DNA of 64,000 nt from contig NC_073628.1 of the NCBI RefSeq assembly GCF_029407905.1, positions 85,432,501-85,496,500 on the forward strand, written 5' to 3'. Under the pieces are notes generated by a model. That model did not search any database and had not been told where the DNA came from. It saw only the letters and a list, made by a program, of their open reading frames with translations. Below, one piece after another: positions 10,801-21,798 of this stretch. Position 1 is the first letter of the stretch, and every line of letters begins with the position of its first letter. This stretch comes from Bubalus kerabau (taxonomy: Eukaryota > Chordata > Mammalia > Artiodactyla > Bovidae). The translations under genes and the position numbers were made by a program.

Positions 10801-13800
10801 TGAAACCTTGTTAATACCTGTAGAATTTTTTGTGCATGAGAACCTCAGCGTGCACATAAAAATGTTGCTTTCTTCTGTTTGATTTTTAGTAACTTTGAAT
10901 TAGGTTTGTAGAGTCAGTAGCCAGTACTTCCTTTCACTAGTAAGTTCTCAAGCGCTGCCAGGTGAAAAACGTATGGGCAGTAAAAAGATTGAGGTATATT
11001 TTTTGTCTTCTAGCAGGCAAGGAACTTTCCTTCTGTTGCTGCCTCTGACTTTAGGAAAAGTAAAGGAAAAATTAAGAAGCTAGAGAGGGACCTACAGAAT
11101 GGGCCATGTTTGTTTGGTAAAGGACTTACTAAACTGTTCTGGGAAAAAATGGAATACTCTCTTGAATCTGTCTAGAAATATTCTCTTGGATCTATCTGTC
11201 TTTCACTTTAATATTTTTATTTTCTGTTATAAAACATATTCCCATTTTTAAACACTAAAATTTCTAAACAAGTTCTCTCTTTCTCTCTCTAGTCCTTAGG
11301 AGACAGTGTGAATGGAAGACTAGAAGTGATCTATTGTGACTTCTTTAAACTGGACCCTAGAAATCATGGCACAGTGACCCCTCCCGTTATGACTTCAGAT
11401 ATGCTTTTTCAGTATTTGGGAGTGAAAGCACATCCTTGGAAAAAAGGTGATTTTTGTCTTTCAGTAGAGAAGTAGCTTAGAGTTTGTCAGTTTTCTTTAG
11501 CAGTATACCAGGTTTGTTAAGATTTGTGTAAATATTTACATAGTATAGTTTATGGGCAGTTGCTCTTAAATTGATTATGGCTTTTCCGTCACCTAGATTC
11601 AATCAGAGCAGTTTTGTAGGGGCTAAGTTCTAGGTCATGGAATGATGCTAAGGCTTAGTTTTCATTGAAGTAACTTTAAAACAATATAGTTTGTTAACCT
11701 AATTTGACTCAGTAAAGTATACTCATAGGAAAAAAATGTTAAGAATTTATTTAAATACTTTTGCTTGTATCCTTAACAGGTTTCCCTTTAAAAGTAGTTG
11801 GGATCTTACCAGTTAAAACTGAGAGAAACACACTTTGGAAAATTTTACATGACCTGTATTCCTGTTCTTCTATTTATAAATATGGACGAGCAGAACTAAA
11901 TTTGTTTATTTCTGAAAAGGAATGCCGGGTAGGTTGTTACAAGTACCTGATTAGGTTTTTGTTTTGAAAGAGTTCTGTGATTTTTATCAGATTAGTCTTA
12001 ATCTGCGTGATTTTAATTTGGGCTCATGACATTTAAGAGTACCGAGGTTATTTTTAAATTTCTGTAGAGCGCTCCTTAGGTTTTATTTTTAAAAGGTTTT
12101 TGTGTGATAAAACATACGTAACTAAAGTTGACCACTGTAGCTGTTTTGAAGTGTACAGTTGCACGGCAGCGAGTGCACTCGCCTTGTGGTACAGCTGTTA
12201 ACAGCACCTGTCTCTCCACAGAACTTCTTCATCGTTCCATTCTAAAGCTGTGCACCCACTAAGCAGCTAATTCCCCTTCCCCCATCTCCTGGACCCCTAG
12301 TAACCGTATTTTCTGCCTCTATGAATTTGACTAGTCTGTGTTCCTCATGTAAGTGGAATCGTACAGTATTCCACTTTGTGTCTGGCTTATTTCACTTACT
12401 GTTCTGTCTTTTTAGGGTTCATCCAAATTGTAGCACATGTCAGAATGTCATTCCTTGTTAAGGCTGAATAATAACTCTGTTGTATATTTACACCACCCCA
12501 CCATCTTTCGTTTATCCACTTTTATCAATGGATATAAGTGACATGTAGCACTGTGTAAGTTTAAGGTATATAGTGTAATGTTTTGACTTATATACATAAT
12601 GAAGTGATTGTCATAAGTTTTCTAAGCATCATCTCATACAGATAGAAATTAATAAAAAATACTTTTCCTTGTGAAGAGAACTCTTGGGATGTATGAATTT
12701 GTTTCTTGAAGTATAATTGATCTAAACAGTACGTTAGTTCCTGATACATATAACATGGTGATTTAAAATGTCTATGTATTAAAAATGATCACCGTGGTAA
12801 GTCTAGTTAGCATCTGTCAAAACACAGAGATGCATTATCATTGACTATATTTCCCAGACTGTACCTTTCATCCCTCTGATAAATTTATTTTGTAACTGAG
12901 AGCATGTGCCTGCTAATTTCTTTTTCCTATTTCATTTATTCCCACACCCCCTCACCTCTGGCAACCTTCCGTTCTATCTGTAATTCTGTTTCTGTTTTAT
13001 GTTTGTTATTTGTTTTTTAGATTTCACATATGAATAAAATTATACAGTATTTGTCTTTCTGTGTCTGACTTATTTGATATAGCTTAATACTCTGTAGGTC
13101 CATCCTTTGTTGTCAAAAATGGCAAGAGATCATTCTTTTTTAATGCTGAGTTATATTTTGTGTGTCTGTGTAATGTATATATTTATATGTCTCTCTCTCT
13201 ATATATATATACACACACATATTTTTAAAGAACATACCCATCTTTATCCGTCTTCTTTACCCATTGAACTATCAGTGGGCAGTTAGATTATATTTCTTTC
13301 TTGGCTGTTGTGAATGATGCTGTAGTGAACAGTTGTAGACTTTTTATTCTCTGAAAGCTGAGGGCCTCCTAAAGTCCTTGAAAGTTATGTTTCTTTGCTG
13401 CTCAGAATGCTTCATGTTATTCATGTTTTAATCCAAGATAACTGGAAATGCTTATTTGTTTAAGAGCTACAGATTGGGATGGGGGTTGTGGGGGACCAGG
13501 GTCCAGAGATGAAAAGATGATTTGCTCACTCAGATCCAAATAGTAAGTAAATGGTGACTGTCCCTGGAAAGAGAAGAACTTCCCAGATGGCTCAGTGGTA
13601 AAGAATCCACCTGCCAATGCAAGAGCCACAGGAGACTCGAATTCAATCCCTGGGTCAGGAACATCCCCTGGAGTAGGAAATGTCAGCCCACTCCAATGTC
13701 CTTGCCAGGGTAATTCCATGCGCAGTGGAGCCTGGTGGACTACATTCAGTCCATATATAGCCCATCAGGCTCACATATTAAATGTACACGATGATATATT

Positions 13801-15986
13801 TCAGTATGAAAGTTTAAGGAGACTTTTACTTGAAATGGTTAAGATTTTGCATTTAATTCTCATTTTCTTTTATTTCTAGACACTATTAAGATATTACTGT
13901 TACCGTTTCTAGATGCTATTAAGATCTGACAGTTGATTTTGCTGTATTTTCCTTTTACTAGAAACTAATGGCAAATCCCCAAACTCCAGGCTTGTATCAG
14001 TCATTAAGTGTGCTCGGTCAAACAGCTTGTGGGATCAAGGTCCTGTGTACGGTGAGTAAAATCCTAAATTTCAACAAAGAGCTTCATTGTTTTTCAAAGA
14101 GGCTGCATTTCTGTAAATGAAGAAAAATTAAATTTCTTTTTTCCCAAGTATTTAAGATAATAGAGCACTGTGGCGATGTTTTGTGTCACAAATATGTATT
14201 TCATTGTAAAAGTTTTTATTCTTTTACAGTGGAGAGTTTACCTTTTTTTAAAATTTGATAGCTAATAGTCAATTACAAAATTTTTTTCCCTTCTATCTAA
14301 ACATTTTTCTTGTTTTTAATGGCTATTTAATATCATTATAGAGCATTCTCCTTTTTAGTTTATTTCCTTAGGCAAGATCAGAGCTATCTAATAGAAACAT
14401 AATACAAGCCACATGTGTAATTTTACATTTTTAAACAGTAACGTTATGAAAAGTCAGAAAAGGTTATTGTATAATTTACATTCTTCTTTGTGTAGTAAAA
14501 ATCATGTGTATATTTTACACTTAAAACCAATTCAGACTGGATGCATTTTATGTGTTCAGGAGCTACGTATGACTTGTGGCTGCCATTTTGTGTGTATGTG
14601 TGTGTCTGCCATTTTTAATAGAGGCCTAAAGTATAAGAAAAAAGTGATAAATACCATTTCTTTCATAGCATAGTTTGCCCATTCTGTTTTTTATTGTGGT
14701 AGATTATCCATCAAGTTATTGTTAGGGATATGTCTGTGAATATTCTACGAACCCTTGTTCTTCCAAAGATATATTTGTTTAATTTTAAAGTCGCGTACGG
14801 TGTTTCTCCATGTAGTCTCTTCATTGCTTCTGTCCAGGAACACTTTAAGATCTTCAGTACGTACTTGGTCGTTAGAATATGATCTCATTTGATTGTAGCT
14901 TTTGTTCCAATTCTGGTTTTTCCCTCCAAAGCATCCCAGGTTCTTAGTTTGGATCGCTCTGTACCTTGTCTTATTTCTATCGTGCTCTCATCCTTTTTCT
15001 GTATTCCCAGAAATCTTTTTCGCCTTTGACCTTCATGGCACTGATCCTGCTTTCTGCCCATACTATATAATGCAATCTTGGTGCTGTAGTTCTTGGTTTT
15101 CCTAAAATCCTCTCTTAACCCCACTGATCTCTTCTCATTCTGTTGGCTTTTCATCTCAGCTCTTCTCTCCTCCTGACTTTTGTTTAGTTTCTTCATAGAG
15201 GCCCTCAGCTTTCAGGATAGTTTTATTGTTTTTTGCAGTATTTATTTTCAAAAGCCATATGTTGACTTTTGCCATTTATTAACCTCAAGAAAGGACAAGT
15301 TATTCTAGACCCAGCATTTTAAACAGTTTTCCATTACATTAATATGTCTGCTACTGGAGGGTCCATTGTTAAACCCAGTTCCCAAGGTCTTGTAGGTTTT
15401 CCTCTCCTGTGGGTTTGGTAAATAGAAATGAGGTCTCCTCTGTGCCCACTGCAGAGCCCTAAACTACTGTAGATAGACCAGGTGTAGGAGTGTGCTGTGC
15501 ACTGCCCGCTGCTACTGCTGTTGCTCTGCCTTCCTCCTCTTGGTGACATTCGTGAAACTGCTGGGAACTGATGGGCAACAATTGCATTTTTCATTCTATG
15601 TCAGCAGCAACTGCAATTAGTAATAAATTATAATTTTTGACAGTAGACTTTCAAACCTTACACCCAATATTATGTCTTAGTCTTTTAACTCTGTGTCAAA
15701 TGCTGTTCTTTTGCAATTAAATGTGTGTGTATGAAAGTGAAAATTGCTCAGTTGTGTCCAGCTCTTTGCAACCCCATGAAGCCTATTAGGCTCCTCTGTC
15801 CATGGAATTCTCCAAGCAAGAATACTGGAGTGGGTGGCCATTCCCTTCTCCAGGGGGTTTTCCTGATCCAGGGATTGAACCCAGGTCTCCTGCATTGCAG
15901 GCTGATTCTCTACCATCTGAGCCACCAGGGAAGCCAAATATGTGTTTAATGTATGTACACATATTAAATAAATTCTTGTGTGTATG

Positions 15987-16023
<37 letters not shown>

Positions 16024-19000
16024 ACACACAATTTTTCAGTTGGGTCATCTTTTAAAAATTGCTTCACATACAAAATTGTTTATACCAAAGTTAGATACAA
16101 AGAAGTAATGATTCTTTTAAAAATTGACATAGTTTGTCTCCTTACATGTCCCAGCATATTCATATCAGTGACTTTTCCACTAAAGCAGAACAGAAACATC
16201 CTCAGTATTGATCTAATAGCCCCTAAACTGATTGTGCATATAATAGAGAAATGCTTGCTAACTTAAGAATGTATTTACATAATTATATTAAGGGCAGCCG
16301 TGTTTATCTAAGCAAGTAATAGAGTTACCAGTATTGGGATAGACCTTTGACCCTCCTTTTATCTAAAAAAAAGAGAAGAAAAATGTGTATGATTTAACTG
16401 TCGCATATTTTTCTTAAATTCAGTTAGACTTGGCTTTAATTTATTCTGCTGTATAGGCAAGACATTTTTTAAGGAGGTAATGATGTATGGCACTTTGTCC
16501 AAAAAGAAATGAAAGAAATGTGTATTTTTAATTTATCTTCCCTCAAGGAGCCTTCCTCATCATTTGACACGTATACTATAAAGGGACAGCTGGAAAAGCA
16601 AAGGCATAGGGTAAGAATGAATGAATACCTTTTCCTTTCTTCCTCTGAATGTAACATACTTTGTTTTCTTTTGCATTACCTGGTATTCTGTATTTACTGA
16701 AATTTTAAATTTTAGAATATCTCGAACTTTTACAAATATATCTTATTGCTTTTAATATATATTCAAATTTTTTTGTTAAAGAGTTGTATTTTTCAGCTAT
16801 TTATACAGTGAAAGTGAAGTCACTCAATTGAGTCTGACTCTTTGTGACCCCTTGGACTTGTAGCCCACCAGGCTCCTCCGTCCATGGGATTTTCCAGGCA
16901 AGAATACTGGAGTGGGGTGCCATTTCCTTCTCCAGGAGATCTTCCCGACCCAGGGATTGAACCTGGGTCTCCTGCATTGTAGGCAGACGCTTTTATTTTC
17001 CAGCATAATAATAGGCTTAAACCCAGATTCTGTCTTCTCTTTTTAATTTTTGAAATGAAGATACATCTCAAATTTGGAAAATACGGTTATTTTAATAGTC
17101 ATCTAATTTGATAAACTAAAAATAAGATTTTTTTTCCCTTTATAAGGTGCCAAAGTGATGATGTTATAAAGTGATCCTCTATTAAGATTATATAGAGCTA
17201 CTTATAACAATTTTTGGACCCAATTCAGAAGTTCCACTTTGGGATTAAATGCTAATGATGTCCTAATCTCAGTGTATTAGCTCAGTCTGATGTTCCCAAT
17301 TGCTTCCTACTTTGTTTTTTTCTCACTCTTGCCACTAAAGGAAAACAGGAAAATTTTCAATTTTTAAATAATCCTGACTTCAGACTAACCAGCGATCATT
17401 ATAATTTTAGTGGTGTTGCCCTGTCTGTAAACATAATGTATGGAGCCTCACAAAATAGGAGTGCATTTTGGCTTGGCACCGCTAGGTGTTTATCCATATG
17501 ACCTGAAAATGAGTAATGCCCCTGCATTTAATACACTTTCTCATTTTCTCATTGAGAGTGTCAAAAGGGAAAATATTTTTTTGGCTAACATAATTGTTCA
17601 AACTTTTAGAGATGAAGATGAAATAACCAAATGTTACATTTCATGAGAAATTTTTATTCAGATATTTCACATGTGTCTTTGATGTTGGTATGTTCATAAT
17701 TGTTAAGAAGCACTTTTAGATATTTAACAGATTTTCTAAAGCACATGATCTTCATTATCCACATGGTTTGAGGTTTCCACTTTTTTGAAGCCATGTTTTT
17801 GTGTTGTTCCTGGAAATTTTTTCTTAAGCTATTAAATACAAATAGCCATTCATTGACATTGGGGAAGTCATTTTTTCTTCCTTATTTATCAAATGAACCA
17901 AAATCTGTAACTCCAGATCTATCTTCAAGGTGCTTTTTAAAGTCACCTTCAAAAAACTTGTTAACAATGCTTTCAATTGTAAGGTTATTCCCCTCCCTAG
18001 TTAATAATTGCTAAATATTTTAAAATTTTACTGCCTTGCTTTTTTATTCTTCAGCTACAAGAATTCAAAAGCAGAAACCAAAGCTGATTGAAATTTTCTT
18101 TTTTGGCCATCATGTCTTCCACAAATAGTATTTTTGTTTACATATGTGTATATATACATTTTTTTTTTAATAAAGAAAGGGATTGTTGTATAGTAGCTGA
18201 GTCATGTCTGACTCTTTCGCGACTCCATGGACTGTGGCCTGCCAGGCTCCTCTGTCCATGGGATTTCCCAGGCAAGAATACTGGAGTGGGTTGCCATTTC
18301 CTTCTCTGGGCGATTTTCCAGACCAAGGGATCAAACCCATGTCTCCTGCTTGACAGGTGGATTCTTTACCACTGAGCCACCTGGGCAGCCTAAATAAGAG
18401 ATGACTAGCTAATATGTGAGATTTCCTAAGAACTCAAGCATAAGGCTCCCTCTGCTCTGAGGAATTAATTTTGGGGGGAGAAACAGCTTAACGTTACATC
18501 AAGTCATGTACAGTTTTTGTTTTAATCTGTATGACACTATATACTAGAGCAGGTTGGCAAACCTTTTGTGTAAAAGAGAGTACATATTTTATGCTTTGCA
18601 GGCCACATACAGTCTATCACATATCCTCTGTGGATTTGTTGGTATTGTTTGTTTTCTAAGAGTCCTTTATATATGTAAAAACAATTTGTAGTTCCATAGT
18701 ATACAAAAACAGGCAGGCCATGCTTGCTAACCCTATATTTTTAAAAATCCAAATAAAAATTATAAGGCAATAATTTGTTTATGTTTAGTATTTGCTATTA
18801 TGCCTCAAATACAGAAGAGACTCAGTATATATAAGTGTCACATTTAGGATTTCATTTTCCCTGCTTACAAGTTAATAAGCTGTCACTCTTTCGTAGTGCT
18901 GGCCAGAGACACACAGCCCTGTGTCCCTTGGAAAAATCTGAATTGCTTGGTTGAGTGGTGTGCGTGCAGTGGGTTTGCCTTGCATCTGAGGAACACAGAG

Positions 19001-21038
19001 CTGGGGGTGTCCATCCCTTTTATAGCAAACATTTTGTCCCATAGAGGGGCATTGTCTCATCCCCCAGGAGAATAGCCCACGTTAAGAGCAACTGGGGCCT
19101 TGCTTTATTGGCACATCCAAAAAGAAGCTCTAGAGACACTCAGGGTCTATGATGATTCTGTCTCCAGAAGGTAAATTGAATGCATCAGTGAACAGTGTCT
19201 TGCACGGGCAATATTTTATGACTAATACATTTTATTTTCCTTTTTCTGCAGGAATCATTAGAACAAAACCTGTGTTTTGTTCAGTTGACTCCTCATAGAA
19301 ATTTATTTACAGGAACCTTAACACCTTTTAACTATGATGTATTTTTTCACATGTTAAGGCAATGTTTTATGAAACGCAATGCCAAGCTAATAGACCATTT
19401 ACCGTAAGTAAGAATTATACAAGCAAATACAAAAGTAGCAACTTAATGTGAGAATTGTGCTTTCATGTTAAGAGCTTTGTTTTTATATCTTTTATGGCTT
19501 CGTTAACAGTGAGGGACCATGTTTTCACTCATCTATTAATATTGCTTCAAAATACTTCCTTTTTGCTGGTACATATTTTGAGGAAAATATATTTTCCACA
19601 CAATTTTCCAGTTAAGGAAATGAATTTTCCAATTAGTTTTCTTAATTTTCCAATTAAGCTCTCCTGAGCTTAATTTTTTCCCCCTTCTTTGGAAAACAAC
19701 TAGGGGTGCTTAAAATTTGTTTTATCTTTGTCGAGATTAATCTGCATGAAGACCTGGCTCCTTGCCACTGGCGTTAGTGGTGGCATACCCACCGTCTGCA
19801 TCTGGTCATTGCCTGTCCTCGGTGGTTCTGTTTCCTAACCAAAGTAGGCACAAATCATTATACCACCCAGGTCCTCCTACTGTGGGTCATACCCTGTATT
19901 TCTACCTAAAGCTTTGGAGATGCTATGAACTGCAAGGATGTTTATACCCGTCACCAGGATTCCATTGACAGTCAGAAAAGTATTGGAATATTTTCCACCA
20001 AAACATTTTACTACAGTTGTTTACTTGTTATTGTCAGAGGCTCACAGGTGGTTTCTCGCTAGACCAATACAGAATAAGGCAGTGCTTATTTATTTATCGG
20101 AGAAGGCAATGGCACCCCACTCCAGTACTCTTGCCTGGAAAATCCCATGGATGGAGGAGCCTGGTAGGCTGCAGTCCATGGGGTCGCTGAGAGTCAGACA
20201 TGACTGAGCGACTTCACTTTCACTTTTCACTTTCATGCATTGGAGAAGGAAATGGCAACCCACTCCAGTGTTCTTGCCTGGAGAATCCCAGGGACAGAGG
20301 AGCCTAGTGGGCTGCCGTCTATGGGGTCGCACAGAGTCGGACATGACTGAAACGACTTAGCAGTATTTATTTATAATTTATGTAATTATAAATTATAAGT
20401 TTATTATCTACTTCTAATTTATTCACAGTAATAGTTACACAAAAATGTGAAAAATTATTTCCTCTTTGAAAACAGACAGTAGTTTCTGCTGTTTGTATAC
20501 TTACTGAACTTCTACCTAAACATAAATGGAGTTAATTTTTTGCAAAGAGAGTTAAAAGATGAAGCAGGTGGGCAGAAGAATTTTTTTGAAGGACAAATGT
20601 TAAACTAGTGTTTTGCTTAAGAATCGATTAGAACATGTTAAAGCCTAAATCTGCTCTTTTCATTGCAGCAAGCCATGAAACTTTAGGAATAGACATAGTT
20701 AAAGCTATTTACGATATGCAGGCTCTTAAACTGAATAAGATTAATTTACATATATTGTTAGACATTTAAAATTGGGCTTAGAAACCACCTCTATCAGCAT
20801 TCACTGCCAGTTTTGTTATGAAAGATACTTAAGCAGATTTACTTTGTGTTTATTTTGCAGGTCATTGAGTCCAATTGATGCAGTGCATATATTGAAGCAA
20901 ATAAAAAAACATAAGGATGTGAGAGTTGTAGATATGTACCCTAAAGACTTTCAGCGCCTTTTTGAAACCATAGAATGTTCAAAAGATGATACCTGTAAGT
21001 GGCTCTATGATGAATTCATGGAGGATACACTCTCATAG
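4497..21038 (+). CDS. TFB2M: TFB2M, mitochondrial transcription factor B2 (8 coding exons)
   Basis: Joined exons: 4497-4806, 5620-5708, 11293-11446, 11780-11928, 13962-14051, 16548-16610, 19252-19403, 20861-21038. The total is 1185 nt, 394 residues and stop TAG, with no frameshift; the human protein is 396 residues. The product is the mitochondrial matrix initiation factor that joins POLRMT and TFAM, melts the promoter and contacts the priming nucleotide. It belongs to the KsgA/Dim1 rRNA adenine dimethyltransferase family. The first ~40 residues have many Arg and few acidic residues, as a transit peptide should. The SAM-binding motif ECNPGPG is at 100-106, followed by ALESD (121-125) and the YCDFF segment (147-151). 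The catalytic NxP(Y/F) motif of active methylases is replaced by VGILP at 191-195, in line with weak methylase activity. The ATG at 4497 is chosen because MWVPGAGIPSRL aligns with the human start. Start-site regulation is likely through the ETS sites upstream. Confidence 0.97.
5116..5247 (-). repeat. Bov-A monomer SINE with TSD
   Basis: A single reverse-oriented Bov-A unit in TFB2M intron 1. GTTCTGTTT is repeated at 5107-5115 and 5248-5256, giving a 9-bp target-site duplication. Confidence 0.85.
5345..5540 (+). repeat. MIR SINE relic in TFB2M intron 1
   Basis: Diverged MIR order is visible: 'attaagagcgcagg', then a 'gatttccttatatgtaaataagg' segment, then 'ttgtgagaattaaaatta'. It is old and well degraded. 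It sits downstream of the younger Bov-A copy at 5116-5247 in the same intron. Confidence 0.6.
5620..5708 (+). CDS. TFB2M: TFB2M coding exon 2
   Basis: Acceptor TGCTAG|G, donor AAG|GTATAT. Completes the GPG of the SAM motif and encodes residues to Lys133, including ALESD at 121-125, the acidic position that contacts the SAM ribose in this family. It ends in phase 0. Confidence 0.95.
5709..6567 (+). other. TFB2M intron 2, 5' part
   Basis: No exon found. A possible weak MIR trace lies at about 5895-6005 (short 'gctctgctacatgtgggtga' and 'tttcctcatcac' islands). A pyrimidine-rich low-complexity run lies at 6241-6275. Nothing else is recognised. Confidence 0.5.
7244..7513 (+). repeat. Bov-A2 SINE nested in BovB
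   Basis: Both monomers are visible, starting at 'atggcaccccactcc' (the usual 5' 'ggagaaggca' is missing) and ending in the GCA-repeat tail. The BovB context resumes at 'catgatagtaaagtag'. No clear target-site duplication can be read. Confidence 0.88.
7536..7775 (+). repeat. BovB 3'-end insertion with TSD, nested in older BovB
   Basis: A 240-bp 5'-truncated BovB end, finishing in 'gaactgaactgaac'. It is flanked by AGTGCTCA at 7528-7535 and 7776-7783, after which the host BovB continues with 'aaattctccaagccagc'. A clean case of target-primed insertion of one BovB into another. Confidence 0.92.
9037..10492 (-). mobile_element. BovB LINE fragment, antisense in TFB2M intron 2
   Basis: Reverse-complement BovB from its 3' tail (9037) back into the RT palm region. 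A 233-residue open frame (10086 to 9385) keeps DCVDHNK, the YADDTTLM box and much of the thumb. It lacks the endonuclease and the 5' end, so it cannot be active. It faces the plus-strand BovB at 6568-8562 in the same intron. Confidence 0.93.
10493..11292 (+). other. TFB2M intron 2, 3' part
   Basis: No exon or identified repeat. It ends in the long pyrimidine tract 'ctctctttctctctctag', which serves as the exon 3 acceptor. Confidence 0.6.
11293..11446 (+). CDS. TFB2M: TFB2M coding exon 3
   Basis: Acceptor TCTCTAG|TCC, donor AAAG|GTGATT. Encodes residues 134-184, including VIYCDFFKLDP (145-155), the motif in which Asp149 sits near the methyl-donor adenine in this fold. Ends in phase 1. Confidence 0.95.
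11780..11928 (+). CDS. TFB2M: TFB2M coding exon 4
   Basis: Acceptor AACAG|G, donor CGG|GTAGGT. Encodes residues 185-234, including FPLKVVGILP, where active family members have NxP(Y/F), and the conserved LYSCSSIYKYGR stretch. Ends in phase 0. Confidence 0.95.
12090..13345 (-). repeat. Ancient L1 3'-region fragments in TFB2M intron 4
   Basis: Antisense L1 text typical of old mammalian families: 'gaacttcttcatcgttcc', 'ctatgaatttgactagtc', 'taaggctgaataataa', then a second set from about 12550 ('ttgatctaaacagtacg', 'gttgtgaatgatgctgtag'). The second part carries AT/TG-rich repeats near 13160-13220. Probably two or more adjoining pieces. Confidence 0.7.
13575..13752 (+). repeat. Bov-tA-type SINE
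   Basis: tRNA-derived head ('ggctcagtggtaaagaatcc') joined to a Bov-A body ('tgccagggtaattccatg'), diverged, in TFB2M intron 4 some 210 bp before exon 5. Confidence 0.82.
13962..14051 (+). CDS. TFB2M: TFB2M coding exon 5
   Basis: Acceptor TTTTACTAG|AAA, donor ACG|GTGAGT. Encodes residues 235-264 (KLMANPQTPGLYQSLSVLGQ and onward). The LMA-P---LY-SLSV pattern matches the human exon; several residues near its end differ from human. Confidence 0.93.
14052..15731 (+). other. TFB2M intron 5, with an old DNA-transposon-like stretch
   Basis: About 14380-14600 ('tctaatagaaacataata', 'gtgtatattttacactta', 'gacttgtggctgcc') resembles a degraded MER-type DNA transposon; family uncertain. The rest shows nothing recognisable, and open frames at 14885-15196 and 15334-15594 lack family features. 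Confidence 0.4.
15732..15937 (-). repeat. Bov-tA SINE
   Basis: Reverse-oriented Bov-A body followed by the tRNA-derived head ('gaacccaggtctcctgcatt', 'gagccaccagggaagcc'). Confidence 0.9.
15977..16031. repeat. (CA)n microsatellite
   Basis: An almost pure CA run from about 15989 to 16030, preceded by 'tgtgtatgtata' and broken once by 'ata'. It lies directly beyond a Bov-tA in TFB2M intron 5 and is likely length-polymorphic. Confidence 0.9.
16548..16610 (+). CDS. TFB2M: TFB2M coding exon 6
   Basis: Acceptor CCCTCAAG|GAG, donor AGG|GTAAGA. A 63-nt exon encoding residues 265-285 (EPSSSFDTYT then KGQLEKQRHR), matching human EPWSSFDIYTRKGPLE in position and phase. Confidence 0.93.
16806..16993 (-). 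repeat. Bov-tA SINE, tRNA end truncated
   Basis: Reverse-oriented Bov-A body plus part of the tRNA-like head, breaking off at 'gtaggcagacgct'. It begins only about 195 bp after exon 6. Confidence 0.88.
16994..18180 (+). other. TFB2M intron 6, middle part
   Basis: AT-rich and without any recognised repeat or exon; the open frames at 17440-17646 and 17793-18014 show no family features. Confidence 0.5.
18185..18390 (-). repeat. Bov-tA SINE
   Basis: Reverse-oriented Bov-A body with tRNA-like head ('ttctttaccactgagccacc') in TFB2M intron 6, beside a poly-T run at 18158-18169. Confidence 0.9.
18543..18735 (+). repeat. Old hAT-type DNA transposon relic
   Basis: 'gcaggttggcaaacctttt', 'tgctttgcaggccaca' and the end 'aaaaacaggcaggcca' match the layout of a common mammalian non-autonomous hAT-like element. 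Family name uncertain. Confidence 0.55.
19252..19403 (+). CDS. TFB2M: TFB2M coding exon 7
   Basis: Acceptor TTCTGCAG|GAA, donor ACC|GTAAGT. Encodes residues 286-335 plus two bases of codon 336. LTPHRNLFTG corresponds to human MIPRQNLFTK, and NYDVFFHMLRQCF to the helical C-terminal domain. Confidence 0.95.
19404..20086 (+). other. TFB2M intron 7, 5' part
   Basis: No exon, RNA gene or clear repeat recognised up to the Bov-A2 insertion at 20098. Confidence 0.5.
20098..20363 (+). repeat. Bov-A2 SINE with 11-bp TSD
   Basis: Complete dimer from 'cggagaaggcaatggcacc' to 'cgacttagcag'. TATTTATTTAT is repeated at 20087-20097 and 20364-20374. Little divergence between the TSD copies suggests a relatively recent insertion in TFB2M intron 7. 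Confidence 0.93.
20861..21038 (+). CDS. TFB2M: TFB2M coding exon 8 and stop
   Basis: Acceptor TATTTTGCAG|G. Encodes Pro336 to Ser394 and TAG at 21036-21038. SLSPIDAVHILKQI, FQRLFETIE and KWLYDE match the human C-terminus; the protein ends EFMEDTLS where human ends ETLEDR, so the final residues differ. Confidence 0.96.
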
Positions 21039-21590
21039 TGAAGTGGACTGCTAAGACATTAACTGGAGCTGTCTATAATTTTGGAAATTATGACACAAAT
21101 GAAAAAGAACTGAGTTTGAAAAGCTCACATCCTTTCAGAAGATAACTGTTCTTGTTTTGCACAACTCGGCAGATCGTTTCTTCTGCCACTGATAATGGTG
21201 TATTGGATAAAACAGTGGTTGCTATTTTATTCAAATGAATGAAATGAAAACATCTGTTAATTGAGGATTTAATCAAATTGGATTTGTTTTGTTTTAAATT
21301 CCTGTCTGTTGTAAGCATACTGGTAGTTATAGGGTATTACTAGGTGAAATTTAGTTTTAGAAATTCTTTTGGCCTTATATCGTATGCTGTATTTAAATTT
21401 TCCATTTTTGCTGTTGATTTTTATATCCTCCTGGGGGAGCAGAAGAGTACAGAAACGTGGAAGGTAAACTGATTTAATAGGTTTGTTTTATTTTTCAGTT
21501 TATTGAAATGTATTATCAAGTACTGTACAGTTATTTAAATTTTAATATGGTTTAAACTTTTTTAGAAATTAAAATATTTTAAGTAATAGG
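21039..21590 (+). other. TFB2M: TFB2M 3' untranslated region (inferred)
   Basis: About 550 bp of AT-rich, repeat-free sequence between the stop codon and the first canonical poly(A) hexamer with a U/GU-rich downstream stretch. The actual cleavage site is not visible from sequence alone. Confidence 0.6.
21568..21573 (+). terminator. Candidate TFB2M poly(A) signal ATTAAA
   Basis: ATTAAA lies 530 nt after the stop codon, with a T/GT-rich downstream element at about 21592-21622 ('attttgtgactttttgtttg'). Confidence 0.6.
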
Positions 21591-21759
21591 ATTTTGTGAC
21601 TTTTTGTTTGTATCTGTTCAAACATAAAACTGACCCTGACTTATTCACTTAAAATCCTGTCTTGTGTAGTCAGTGTACTTCAGTGAGTTAATCAGTCTGT
21701 TATTCAGAAGTTTCATGCATTTTTGTTCCATCAAGAACATCTGAAGTTAAGACTTTTAT

Positions 21760-21798
21760 AAAGAGTCAGACACGACTGAGCGACTGAACTGAACTGAA
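21760..21798 (+). repeat. BovB 3' tail scrap
   Basis: 'agagtcagacacgactgagc' and 'gactgaactgaactgaa' are the last ~38 bases of a BovB, an extreme 5' truncation just past the TFB2M 3' end. Confidence 0.75.

Noticed and set aside
15677..16266. Open frames through 15677-16266
   Set aside because: Produced by the CA repeat plus a Bov-tA; the Cys-Val and His-Thr runs are the repeat in translation.
20090..20344. Recurrent 60-130-residue open frames such as those in 411-701, 7223-7483, 20090-20344 and 54274-54561
   Set aside because: They are translations of Bov-A2, Bov-tA or CHR SINEs, which recur because the SINEs recur; not genes.
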